A stretch of DNA of 12,541 bases from Synechococcales cyanobacterium 340R_concoct_173_sub (GTDB lineage Bacteria > Cyanobacteriota > Cyanobacteriia > Leptolyngbyales > Leptolyngbyaceae). Positions 1 to 7,317 of this stretch are shown here, in pieces (position 1 is the stretch's first letter; each line of letters opens with the position of its first letter). The notes under the pieces are model-generated. The model saw nothing but the letters and a program-made list of their open reading frames with translations. It had not been told where the DNA came from and did no database searches. Location: NCBI GenBank assembly GCA_025354065.1, contig JANXNM010000043.1, positions 1 to 12,541 on the forward strand, in the 5' to 3' direction. A program made the translations under genes and the position numbers.

Positions 1-2
1 CA

Positions 3-212
3 AAGAAGCATTCAAAACAGGAGAAAAAAGAACAAGGAAAGTCAGGATTTATCCCAGCCATTGCCCGTTGGATAGTGGAACGGTCGAATGCCTGGGTGGA
101 ACGCTGCAAGATATTGGTAAAGAACTATGAAAGAACATTAGGAAATGCGATGACAAAAATGAACCTCTGTTTTGTCAGGCTAATGATAAAGCGACTTACA
201 GCCTCTAGTTAG
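3..212 (+). CDS. IS5-like transposase, C-terminal part (cut by window edge)
   Basis: An open frame enters from the left edge and ends at TAG 210-212. It reads GFIPAIARWIVERSNAWVER near its middle and ends KRLTASS. The R-W-x-V-E-R-(S/T)-x-A-W block is typical of the C-terminal catalytic segment of IS5-family DDE transposases, where this glutamate is the third acidic residue. The following RTLGNAMTKMNLCFVRLMIKRL segment also fits the family's C-terminus. Such an enzyme would cut and rejoin the ends of its own insertion sequence. The N-terminus and left end lie outside the window, so I cannot say whether the element is intact. The family call is recognition by eye and the subgroup is uncertain. 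Confidence 0.75.
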   Translation, partial: KKHSKQEKKEQGKSGFIPAIARWIVERSNAWVERCKILVKNYERTLGNAMTKMNLCFVRLMIKRLTASS

Positions 213-219
213 GATGTCA

Positions 220-238
220 AATAGGTTCTATACCTATT
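220..238. repeat. Short hairpin just after the transposase gene
   Basis: A perfect 7-bp inverted repeat, AATAGGT and ACCTATT with a 5-base spacer, lies 7 bases beyond the transposase stop codon. It could belong to the right end of the insertion sequence or be a weak stem-loop. No U-tract follows, so a terminator role is not supported. The matching left end is outside the window, so the terminal inverted repeat cannot be defined. Confidence 0.4.
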
Positions 239-696
239 GTTTATTCAAATTCATATATCGAAAAGATTAAAGTTTAATCGCTCCTCAAGCCACGCTCCTA
301 TAGTACGATCGCTACAATCGATCGCATCCCAACTCTAACCACCCTCGAAAAACTATCTGACACCGATGCTCAAGCCATACTCGATGGTCTATGACCGACC
401 GGAGGTTCATCGCCTCCCCACCCGCACAAAGCAGCTTGGGATTCAGAAGCATTAGGCTTTGTCGATTGCAAACCCGGACGTGGGCAATAGGTGTGGCGAT
501 CGCCCTTCACCCAAGATCAGTCATCAGTCGAATCTTAGGAGCATTATGATGATGGATAAGAACGATATGAATCGTGGGGATGTCCTCGATGTTGAAAGGC
601 GATAATCGATCGGCTGATAGGATAAATACGATCGTCACTCAGACGGGCTAAAATAGAAACAATAATCGATCGTCAAACTTTCTATACGCAAGAACA
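239..696. other. Gene-poor stretch, probably decayed coding DNA
   Basis: I recognise no intact gene here. Short open stretches remain. On the plus strand, one ends at TGA 392-394 with the C-terminus LEKLSDTDAQAILDGL, and another ends at TAG near 468 with EALGFVDCKPGRGQ. On the minus strand, about 42 codons between roughly 650 and 525 read FNIEDIPTIHIVLIHHHNAPK. They have protein-like composition but no start or neighbour that makes a gene. The stretch lies between a transposase and a broken toxin-antitoxin pair, so it is probably a graveyard of accessory genes. A full HIP1 octamer sits at 496-503. A possible -10 element (TAAAAT, near 649) could have served the antitoxin. Confidence 0.5.
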
Positions 697-928
697 ATGA
701 ACATCCTGCTGACTATTGACCAAACTGATTTAGTCTTTAAAACAAGAACTCCTTCATTATGCAAACTATCTAATTAGTAATTACTCCGTAACCATTCCAG
801 AACAACCATCACCACAGGATGATAAGCCTCGAAAGCGTTGACCGGGCATTTTACAGGGAACCTTTGTATTGCCTTTAGCAGAGGACTTTGACGCGCCATT
901 AGACGAATTTAAGAAATACATGGAATGA
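697..928 (+). pseudogene. VapB-type antitoxin remnant (frameshift plus stop codon)
   Basis: This looks like a cyanobacterial antitoxin of the DUF2281/VapB kind, which would bind its PIN toxin and its own promoter. ATG 697 opens MNILLTIDQTDLV. The family-like reading then continues one frame over as LKQELLHYANYLISNYSVTI (from about 737), so one extra base, probably in the T-run at 736-738, shifted the frame. In that second frame, PQDDKPRKR is followed by TGA at 839-841 and then PGILQGTFVLPLAEDFDAPL up to EFKKYME and TGA 926-928. The stop sits where an Arg codon (CGA) would fit. The end overlaps the toxin ATG by four bases (ATGA), the usual coupling for such pairs. The reading-frame evidence is direct; the family name is recognition by eye. 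Confidence 0.72.
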
Positions 929-1062
929 ATCATTTTTTGTTGGATACGCATATATTTATTTGGCTAATTGAGAATAACCCACGCCTTCGCGATCGGTTAC
1001 GCAACATTATTGATGATGCAGATTTGGTTTATCTGAGTATTGCGAGTCTCTGGGAAATGAAC
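925..1062 (+). pseudogene. Truncated VapC-type PIN-domain toxin
   Basis: The first 45 codons match the start of a VapC-like PIN-domain ribonuclease. They contain LLDTHIFIWLI, with the first catalytic Asp (D7), and LSIASLWEM, with the second acidic residue (E44). PIN toxins are normally about 125-140 residues and need further C-terminal aspartates. Here the resemblance stops at about residue 45. The frame stays open to 1329, but from about 1063 it is only the antisense of the neighbouring glycosyltransferase gene. The protein would lack half the active site and is almost certainly inactive. Its antitoxin partner, which overlaps the start, is also broken, so the whole module is dead. Confidence 0.75.
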
Positions 1063-2148
1063 CTACTGGAAATACTCCACAACAGCCCGTGCGATCGTCT
1101 CCGTCCCATCTTTTGTAAACCGCTTATCTGTACGTGGCTCAATCAATGGCTCTCGCAAAAACTCCCATTTCCCCGTAAAAAATGTCTCGCTTTCAACCAC
1201 TTGGTGTGGCGCACAATCTTGAATACCTTGAATCAAAATCGGCGCTTCCGCAAAACCGTCACGAGTCAGACTAACAATTGGTACATCATATCGACAAGCT
1301 TCAGAAAATGTACTGTACCCCGGTTTTGAAATCAATCGACCAATCAATGGAGCAAAATCAATCGGACGATAATATCGATCGTTTACCCGAATTAAGTTTG
1401 GCAAATCTGGCGCATTCAAATCAAAACAAATGAACTTATAATCTGGAAATAGATTCACATTTTCATAGGGAATTCGGTTAAGTCCCAACCCCCCAAAGGT
1501 TAACATCACAATCTTCTCCCTCGGCACCTGAAGCTTAAATGCCGATCGCACCACATCCATCCCCACACGCGGCTTCACCCCCGTCAACCCAACATCCTCA
1601 ATATGGGGAAAGGCCGCCATCGGTTCACTGAACGGCATCCGAAACAATCGATCGCACTGCCCAAAACAATCCCGAATCCAGGCCACTTCTTCGGCAAAAT
1701 CTGGATACTCATCCACCCAAGCCTCATAAATAAAATCCCAGCCAAAATTGCCCATCATCCAACAAGGCAACCCCGCCGCCTTCGCAATAGGCGCAACCAT
1801 CGGCGGAATATCACCCAGAACCAACCCCACCCGAAGCTGCTCCAGCCACTTTGCCTCAGACGCAATCAATTTCGCACTCTTTTCCCGAATGTCTCGCAGC
1901 TTCGCCAACGTCCCCGGCAAATCCATCGTGATGCTATCCGATTGAATCACCCCACAATCAAACGATCGCTGCCGATGAATCCACTTCCCAGGAAAATATG
2001 CCTCAATCACCGATCGAGGCGAAGTCGTAGCGAAAATAATCGAAATATCTGGATTCAACCGCTTAATTTCCGCCGCGATCGAGGCCGTTCGGGTGGCGTG
2101 GCCAAATCCATGATTTGTAATTGCGAGATAAAGGACAGGAGAAGCCAT
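1063..2148 (-). CDS. GT-B glycosyltransferase-like protein, related to the arabinokinase N-terminal domain
   Basis: The 361-residue protein begins MASPVLYLAITNHGFGHATR. The N-terminal G-H-x-x-R loop (H13, H17, R20) is typical of MurG/UGT-like GT-B glycosyltransferases, and KPGYSTFSEA (275-284) is the matching C-terminal nucleotide-sugar loop. Several blocks, including DCGVIQSD, NFGWDFIYEAWV, RMPFSEPM and SKPGYSTFSEA, closely recall the N-terminal half of plant arabinokinase-type proteins, where this domain precedes a GHMP kinase. No kinase domain is present here. It probably transfers or binds a sugar, but donor and acceptor are unknown. I chose the ATG at 2148. The frame is open up to 2238, but the extra 30 residues are Cys/Arg/Ser-rich and look non-native. 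No signal peptide is evident, so the site is probably cytoplasmic. No terminator is seen, and the downstream neighbour is a dead toxin gene. Confidence 0.72.
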   Translation of the reverse strand: MASPVLYLAITNHGFGHATRTASIAAEIKRLNPDISIIFATTSPRSVIEAYFPGKWIHRQRSFDCGVIQSDSITMDLPGTLAKLRDIREKSAKLIASEAKWLEQLRVGLVLGDIPPMVAPIAKAAGLPCWMMGNFGWDFIYEAWVDEYPDFAEEVAWIRDCFGQCDRLFRMPFSEPMAAFPHIEDVGLTGVKPRVGMDVVRSAFKLQVPREKIVMLTFGGLGLNRIPYENVNLFPDYKFICFDLNAPDLPNLIRVNDRYYRPIDFAPLIGRLISKPGYSTFSEACRYDVPIVSLTRDGFAEAPILIQGIQDCAPHQVVESETFFTGKWEFLREPLIEPRTDKRFTKDGTETIARAVVEYFQ

Positions 2149-2401
2149 GGACAAACCTTGCCAAAGCGGCATAGAAAAGCGCGATCGTAATCTTACCGAA
2201 TCCTGCGCCCCACAACACCAAGAATCACCAGAAGCCACAATATCAGCATAAGAGATATAGGCTTTAGTTATCTAAAACTGAACTCGTATATCAAAATCCA
2301 ATAAAAATTTCTACCTATTCCGTCAAGACTGATACGAAGGGTCGCTCTTGCCTTAAGATTATCTTTAGGATTGAAATCCATCCACACGCTGACCAAACTT
2401 T

Positions 2402-2407
2402 AGGAGA
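2402..2407 (+). promoter_or_regulatory. Strong ribosome binding site of the aldolase gene
   Basis: AGGAGA lies 7 bases before the ATG at 2415. It is one of only a few clear Shine-Dalgarno sequences in the window, consistent with a highly expressed gene, and it fixes the start. The upstream intergenic region (2239-2401) is AT-rich and must hold the aldolase promoter, but I cannot point to a convincing -35/-10 pair. Confidence 0.75.
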
Positions 2408-2414
2408 ATTTTTT

Positions 2415-3485
2415 ATGGCGCTCGTACCTATGCGTCTCTTGCTCGACCACGCGGCTGAGAATGGCTATGGCATTCCCGCGTTCAACGTCAATAACATGGA
2501 GCAGATCCAGTCCATCATGCAGGCGGCGCATGAAACCGACAGTCCGGTTATTTTGCAAGCCTCCCGTGGTGCCCGGAACTACGCTGGGGAAAACTTCTTG
2601 CGCCATCTAATCTTGGCAGCGGTGGAAACCTACCCCCACATCCCCATTGTGATGCACCAAGATCACGGGAATGAACCTGCGACTTGCTACACCGCACTGA
2701 AAAACAACTTCACCTCCGTCATGATGGACGGGTCGTTGGGTGCTGATGCTAAAACCCCTTCTACCTTTGAATACAACGTTACGGTCACGGCTGAAGTGGT
2801 CAAAGTAGCTCACTCGATCGGCGCATCCGTCGAAGGCGAACTGGGTTGCCTCGGTTCTCTGGAAACAGGCATGGGTGAAGCGGAAGACGGCCATGGTTTT
2901 GAAGGTAAGTTGGATGAATCCCAACTGCTAACGGATCCGGCTGAAGCGGTAGAATTCGTTGAGCGTACTCAAGTTGATGCGTTGGCAGTTGCGATCGGCA
3001 CTAGCCACGGTGCTTACAAGTTCACCCGCCAACCCACGGGCGAAATCTTGGCCATTAGCTTGATTGCAGAAATCCACAAGCGTTTGCCAAACACTCACTT
3101 GGTCATGCACGGTTCCTCGTCGGTCCCGGCTGACTTGATCGCCATCATCAATGCAAATGGTGGTGCAATTCCTGAAACCTACGGCGTTCCGGTTGAAGAA
3201 ATTCAAAAGGGGATCAAAAATGGGGTTCGGAAGATCAACATTGATACCGACAACCGTTTAGCCATTACTGCTGCGGTTCGTGAAGCCCTAATCGCCAAGC
3301 CTGAGGAATTTGATCCTCGCCACTTCTTGAAGCCATCGATTAAGTACATGCAGAAAGTGTGTGCCGATCGGTACAACGAGTTCTGGTGTGCAGGTCAAGC
3401 AAGCAAGATCAAGCAGATCAGCTTGGAAGAGTTTGCACGCAAGTATGCGAAGGGTGATCTTAAGCAGGTTGCTGCTAAGGTATAG
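2415..3485 (+). CDS. fba: Class II fructose-1,6-bisphosphate aldolase
   Basis: This 356-residue enzyme joins dihydroxyacetone phosphate to glyceraldehyde 3-phosphate, or the reverse, in glycolysis/gluconeogenesis. In cyanobacteria it also works in the Calvin cycle, where this type can form sedoheptulose 1,7-bisphosphate as well. It is a cytoplasmic zinc enzyme. The zinc and catalytic residues are visible: HQDHG (D83 catalytic, H84 ligand), VEGELG (E142), TSHGAYK (H198) and VMHGSSS (H232). KINIDTD in the C-terminal third is the usual phosphate-binding segment. The length fits the CbbA-type branch (about 345-360). The gene has its own ribosome binding site and terminator, so it is probably transcribed alone. 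Nothing looks broken. Confidence 0.97.
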   Translation: MALVPMRLLLDHAAENGYGIPAFNVNNMEQIQSIMQAAHETDSPVILQASRGARNYAGENFLRHLILAAVETYPHIPIVMHQDHGNEPATCYTALKNNFTSVMMDGSLGADAKTPSTFEYNVTVTAEVVKVAHSIGASVEGELGCLGSLETGMGEAEDGHGFEGKLDESQLLTDPAEAVEFVERTQVDALAVAIGTSHGAYKFTRQPTGEILAISLIAEIHKRLPNTHLVMHGSSSVPADLIAIINANGGAIPETYGVPVEEIQKGIKNGVRKINIDTDNRLAITAAVREALIAKPEEFDPRHFLKPSIKYMQKVCADRYNEFWCAGQASKIKQISLEEFARKYAKGDLKQVAAKV

Positions 3486-3513
3486 TTTTCAATATTTGAA
3501 TTGAGAATTTAAG

Positions 3514-3545
3514 AAAGGGTGAGCTTCGGCTTGCCCTTTTTGTTT
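3514..3545 (+). terminator. Intrinsic terminator of the aldolase gene
   Basis: A 10-11-bp stem (AAAGGGTGAGC with GCTTGCCCTTT, including two G-T pairs) closes a TTCG tetraloop and is followed directly by a run of Ts (TTTTTGTTTT). It starts about 29 bases after the aldolase stop codon. This is a textbook rho-independent terminator on the plus strand. Confidence 0.9.
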
Positions 3546-3587
3546 TGAAAAGTTGTTGGAACTATTTGAATTTGAATAAACAACCGA

Positions 3588-3824
3588 TTGGGTTTGACAA
3601 AATTTCTCGAAGACTTTCCCCATTTGCAAACTCAGGCATTACAGGTACTAGAGACTTATCGCGAAACAAATGTTAAATCGGGAGCGATCGGAACGTATTC
3701 ATTCACTCAGGGAAAAGGTAGTCGTGTTCGAGTGTTCCTGAACGATCGAAAGGCCGTTTTTCATGAGGTTCTCGCTAAAGCAGCTAACGACTCTATCAAA
3801 ATCTCTTCTTCGATCGGGCACTAA
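3588..3824 (+). CDS. Small uncharacterised protein (possible gene, TTG start)
   Basis: This 78-codon frame begins at TTG 3588 after an in-frame stop at 3573-3575, and there is no ATG. It reads FLEDFPHLQTQALQVLETYR, then GTYSFTQGKGSRVRVFLNDR, and ends ANDSIKISSSIGH. The pattern is soluble: an amphipathic helix followed by alternating strands, without a signal peptide or membrane segment. I do not recognise the family. It lies just after the aldolase terminator and would need its own promoter. Its TAA (3822-3824) overlaps the TAG of the convergent gene on the other strand (3821-3823). Composition is protein-like, but with a TTG start and no clear ribosome binding site it could also be the tail of a larger lost gene. 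Confidence 0.45.
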   Translation: MGLTKFLEDFPHLQTQALQVLETYRETNVKSGAIGTYSFTQGKGSRVRVFLNDRKAVFHEVLAKAANDSIKISSSIGH

Positions 3825-5998
3825 TTCGCCTCAACAGATTGGACCTGACGGTTTGCGGGAATAAACGATCGATCGGCCTTTTGAGAAATAGGTTGAGGAA
3901 TAGGTTTAGGCATAACAATTTCAACACCATTCACCACCGCCCCAAAAAATCGAATAGTCTCCGATTCATTCAATTGTTCTATAGTCTCATTCATGACACT
4001 TTGCTGCGTAATGCCGGGACGAGTTACTAAAATCAATCCATCCATCATCGGTTCCAATAGCAACGCATCATTGTTTTGACTCAACGCCGGAGCATCCACC
4101 ACCACCAAATCAAAACGTCCACGCACATCTTCAATTAAGCGCTTAACTTCATTAGATTCAAGAATTGACGAAGCTTGACGCTGAATTCCAGGACTCGGAA
4201 TGATATATAAGTTCTCAATCTTTGGCACAATTTTAACACAGTCATTAACGCGTGAATAATAGCGCAATGGTTCAAGCTGCTGGTCTGCATTTAACTCCAC
4301 ACTCACCGATCGGCTATGGGACGAACTGCGTAAATCGAATTCAATAATTAAACTACGTTTCCCAGATCTAGCCGCCGCGATCGCAAGATTATAGGCAACG
4401 GTTGATTTCCCTTCCGATCCGATCGTACTAGTGATTAAAACAATACGCGGTAACTTACCTTCATTTAGCCGAAGATTGCTGCGGAAACGGTCATAGGATT
4501 CCCCATAAAGCAATTCACCATGGGTTAATAACGGAATACTTTGATGCAATTCTTGAATTGGCATATTAGGCAACATTCCCAACACCAGTGCATCCTGATT
4601 TTTGAGACTTTCCTGTAGATCTTCTGAGGTATACATTGTCCCTTCCAACATATCCAATAAGAAGATAATCCCCGCACCCAAAATCAATCCACCAATTCCG
4701 CCGCCGATGATGAACAACAGTGGATTTTTAGGGGTGACAGGTTCAAGTGGTAATGCATTGAGTTGCCCAAGACTCAAACTACTAACCGTTTCCGCCTCAG
4801 CCGTTCGAGCATCCACAAGTTTGGCTTGCATTTGATCATGAAGCGTTTTTTTAAGTTTAAGTTGATCTTCTAATCGAACACGGGCAAGTTGTTTATTCGG
4901 TAGATTTTGTAATTGTTCTCGAAGCTTCACCCCCGAACCGCCCACAATGGTTAGCTGTCTTGTCAAACTATCGCGCTGAGTGGTCAGTTCAACTAAACGA
5001 ATCGCCAGCCTTTGACGCTCAGGATCAAGACTACTGCTTTGACGGACATTAGCAGGAAATGGTCGTGCCACACCTCCACCACCCATCACTTCACCCACAC
5101 GTTGCTGAAGCTGGGTTTCGTAAACTTTGATTTGGGTCGTGAGTTGGATAATAGTAGGATGCTCAGGCCGCAAGTCTTTACTCGCGATCGCAAGTTGGGT
5201 TTCCAATTGGGCAATCTGGCTAGTGAGACTGCTCAGACGCGGATCTGCGCTCAGGGCCGAGGATACATAGGCTTCTTCGGCTGTCATCCCAAGCTTGCCT
5301 TGCAGACTCCCAATTTCTGCATTCAAACCCTCAATTTGAACTTGTAGGGCGCGTTGTTGATTTTCGCCCTGAGAAATTGCAATACTAATACTTCCATTCT
5401 GTGCCGCAATCAATGCTGGGCCTTCAGCACGATCGTAGGCTTCTAGGTTTTGCTCGGCAATTGTCAATTCACCCCGAACTTTCGGCAATCGTTGATTAAG
5501 CGACTTCATCACTTCATTCAAACGCACAGTATTCACGCCTTTACTCCGATCGATCGCACTTTGTGAAAGCCGTTCAACAACTTGTTTCGCCCGATTTTGA
5601 TTAGTGTCTTTATACTCCAACTTAACCCGTTCTGCACTACCCGTCGGCGCTTTTTTATCTTTAGCTGCTGCTGCTGTCGGCAAACTAACCTTCAGATTTC
5701 GCATCATCGCTCGAGCCTCAAGTCCCACTTCCTTAGCAGTTTTAGTAATAATTTCATCACTCAAAATTGCATCTGCCGTAATACTCTCAATCGGTTGCCG
5801 CACTTCCGTCCCCGTCGCCGAGAAAATAGTCGTTGGTCGATTTCCCACCAGCGTCGCTTCTACTGTATATACCGGAGCAGCATCTGGAATAGAAAGCGCT
5901 AAACTGCCTCCCATTAGCCCCAAAGCCAATCCAGTCGGTATCAACCATTTATAACGATCGATAGCCAGAAAATAGCGCTTAACAAGAGGGGATGCCAT
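3821..5998 (-). CDS. Wzc-like polysaccharide chain-length/BY-kinase protein
   Basis: This 725-residue inner-membrane protein would control export and chain length of a surface polysaccharide together with the Wza-like protein encoded just upstream. A Wzz-type N-terminal part has a membrane segment at about 18-37. A long Gln/Leu/Glu-rich periplasmic coiled-coil region (about 160-410) follows, then a proline motif (LEPVTPKNPLL) and a Gly-rich membrane segment at about 424-448. The cytoplasmic C-terminal domain is a bacterial tyrosine-kinase-like ATPase: Walker A GSEGKST at 527-533, Walker A' LIIEFDLR (550-557, with Glu where Asp is usual), and Walker B LVVVDAPA with D635. The C-terminus ends FIPANRQVQSVEAN and lacks the tyrosine cluster that BY-kinases phosphorylate. 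I chose the ATG at 5998, because the 15 extra upstream codons do not look native. The gene is last in the cluster. Confidence 0.88.
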   Translation of the reverse strand: MASPLVKRYFLAIDRYKWLIPTGLALGLMGGSLALSIPDAAPVYTVEATLVGNRPTTIFSATGTEVRQPIESITADAILSDEIITKTAKEVGLEARAMMRNLKVSLPTAAAAKDKKAPTGSAERVKLEYKDTNQNRAKQVVERLSQSAIDRSKGVNTVRLNEVMKSLNQRLPKVRGELTIAEQNLEAYDRAEGPALIAAQNGSISIAISQGENQQRALQVQIEGLNAEIGSLQGKLGMTAEEAYVSSALSADPRLSSLTSQIAQLETQLAIASKDLRPEHPTIIQLTTQIKVYETQLQQRVGEVMGGGGVARPFPANVRQSSSLDPERQRLAIRLVELTTQRDSLTRQLTIVGGSGVKLREQLQNLPNKQLARVRLEDQLKLKKTLHDQMQAKLVDARTAEAETVSSLSLGQLNALPLEPVTPKNPLLFIIGGGIGGLILGAGIIFLLDMLEGTMYTSEDLQESLKNQDALVLGMLPNMPIQELHQSIPLLTHGELLYGESYDRFRSNLRLNEGKLPRIVLITSTIGSEGKSTVAYNLAIAAARSGKRSLIIEFDLRSSSHSRSVSVELNADQQLEPLRYYSRVNDCVKIVPKIENLYIIPSPGIQRQASSILESNEVKRLIEDVRGRFDLVVVDAPALSQNNDALLLEPMMDGLILVTRPGITQQSVMNETIEQLNESETIRFFGAVVNGVEIVMPKPIPQPISQKADRSFIPANRQVQSVEAN

Positions 5999-6017
5999 GG
6001 GAGAATGGGGAATAAAA

Positions 6018-6071
6018 AATTGAGAATAAATACAAAGAATCAAAAATACAAAGAATTCTCAATTCTCAATT
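6018..6071 (-). repeat. Heptamer repeats and hairpin between the Wza-like and Wzc-like genes
   Basis: On the transcribed (minus) strand the gap contains AATTGAG-type heptamers in tandem, then two copies of ATTCTTTGTATTT, then ATTCTCAATT followed by six Ts. The arms at 6018-6027 and 6055-6064 are a perfect 10-bp inverted repeat, and a second copy of the right arm lies at 6062-6071. The RNA could fold into a weak AT-rich hairpin followed by a U-run, which might reduce transcription into the Wzc-like gene. GAATTGAGAATT also occurs at 3498-3509 after the aldolase. Short heptamer repeats of this kind are common in cyanobacterial intergenic DNA, so a regulatory role is only inferred. Confidence 0.55.
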
Positions 6072-6073
6072 CT

Positions 6074-7294
6074 CTACTGTCCTGTTGGACCAAATAGGCT
6101 TGAAGTGCTTTTGCTTAGCTCCTTGAAGAATAACGTGAATCCTAGGACATCGCGAAATGGCTGGGTAAAGACATTCAGGGCATAAGTGATTCTACCCACA
6201 AAATTACGGCCAATTACAATCACATCGCTATCTTGAAGTGCGATATTTTGTTTTGGATCACCCATCAGCGCATCTTTTCCATTTACTTCAAAAGTGATTG
6301 CTTTTTGCTGAACTGCATCAAACCGAATAACCGCAACGCGAGCTAGATTGGCTTGGTCTGGATTCAGACCGCTTTTTGCCAACGCATCCACAAATTTACT
6401 TCCATTGGGCACCGGGACTTCGGTTAAACCACCTCGGGCATAGCTAAGAATTCTAATGGTGAGGACAGGTTTAACTAAGGTCGATCGGGCGACAATCGAC
6501 CGATCGTAATCTCCTACTTTTGTTGGGTCTAGGGCCGGAATCACTATCACGTCGCCATCTTGTAGCCGCAAGTCTGGAAATGCTGAGCCATCTTTAAGGG
6601 GAGTATACAAGTCAATATCTTGCTCTTTTGTGGTGCCATTCGTGAAGGTTCGTCGGACTTTCACAGCTCGCAAATCACCCCGTTCAGTGGTCCCGCCCGC
6701 CGCGAGTAATACCGACGAAACTCGACCGCCACTTTGTAATAATGGATAAAGGCCAGGTTTAGCAATCTCGCCCGAAATTGTGACTTGGACCGGGCGAGGA
6801 GTTGAGAGGGAAAGAAGGACGATCGGATTAATAATATAGCGACTTACGGCTTGACGGACTTGCTCTTGAGCTTCATCAATGGTTAAACCCTGTAGCGAAA
6901 TTTTGCCCAACACGGCATGAGTTATTTTGCCTTCTTGATCGATCGCCGCCTGAAAACTCAAATCTTGAAACCGCTGCACATACACCGTAATCACATCCGT
7001 CGGACCCAGACGATAAGTGCTGAAGGTGGAGGGTTGCGGCACGATCGGGCCGGGAATTATGACGGGAATTGTCACATCTGACTGTACGCTGGGGATATTT
7101 TCAGCAGGCAATTCATCTCGATCGCGCAGTCGTTGGCGAGCTTGCTCTAACAACTGCTGAGCGCTGACTCCTGGCGGCTTAACATCTGACTTAACATCTG
7201 GCTGAACATCCGGCGGCATTGCCGTTTGAGCGATCGCACTAGGGACGATTCCGTGAACGAGTAAGAGTGAAAGCAGAACGGATACGCGTTTCAT
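6074..7294 (-). CDS. Wza-like polysaccharide export protein (SLBB domains)
   Basis: This 406-residue protein would form the outer-membrane/periplasmic channel through which a polysaccharide leaves the cell. A signal peptide is clear (MKRVSVLLSLLLVHGIVPSAIA, cut after about A22). A short low-complexity stretch of Asp-Val-Lys/Gln-Pro repeats (29-40) comes next. A Poly_export domain begins at YRLGPTDVITVYV (about 94-166), followed by a SLBB domain (about 168-253, with SGEIAKPGLYPL and LRLQDGDVIVIP) and a second one (about 275-362, ending IALQDSDVIVIG). The C-terminal helix (about 366-392) may be the membrane-spanning element. No cysteine is present, so unlike E. coli Wza it cannot be a lipoprotein. 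It lies 23 bp after the exosortase-associated gene and 75 bp before the Wzc-like gene, in the same direction. Confidence 0.9.
   Translation of the reverse strand: MKRVSVLLSLLLVHGIVPSAIAQTAMPPDVQPDVKSDVKPPGVSAQQLLEQARQRLRDRDELPAENIPSVQSDVTIPVIIPGPIVPQPSTFSTYRLGPTDVITVYVQRFQDLSFQAAIDQEGKITHAVLGKISLQGLTIDEAQEQVRQAVSRYIINPIVLLSLSTPRPVQVTISGEIAKPGLYPLLQSGGRVSSVLLAAGGTTERGDLRAVKVRRTFTNGTTKEQDIDLYTPLKDGSAFPDLRLQDGDVIVIPALDPTKVGDYDRSIVARSTLVKPVLTIRILSYARGGLTEVPVPNGSKFVDALAKSGLNPDQANLARVAVIRFDAVQQKAITFEVNGKDALMGDPKQNIALQDSDVIVIGRNFVGRITYALNVFTQPFRDVLGFTLFFKELSKSTSSLFGPTGQ
7181..7215 (-). repeat. 12-bp tandem repeat within the Wza-like gene
   Basis: About three imperfect copies of a 12-base unit (AACATCTGACTT and variants, plus-strand reading) encode the DVQP-DVKS-DVKP stretch just after the signal peptide. 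It is in frame and lies in a linker, so the copy number could vary without harming the protein. Confidence 0.7.
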
Positions 7295-7317
7295 GGTGGC
7301 GGGCGAATAGTGAATTA

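Noticed and set aside
1063..1329. Continuation of the toxin frame to a 134-residue protein
   Set aside because: Past about 1062 it is the antisense of the glycosyltransferase gene and no longer looks like a PIN domain; the open frame is accidental.
1603..2190. Plus-strand 195-codon open frame
   Set aside because: It lies wholly opposite the glycosyltransferase gene, is very rich in Arg, His and Asn, and has no recognisable motif: a shadow frame.
2149..2238. N-terminal extension of the glycosyltransferase
   Set aside because: The 30 extra residues are not family-like, and the GT-B fold begins properly at MASPVLY.
2400..3206. Minus-strand open frames opposite the aldolase gene
   Set aside because: The aldolase is complete with all catalytic residues; the opposite frames have no motifs or start signals.
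5582..5954. Two overlapping plus-strand frames of over 100 codons
   Set aside because: Both are antisense to the N-terminal part of the Wzc-like gene and have biased, motif-free composition.
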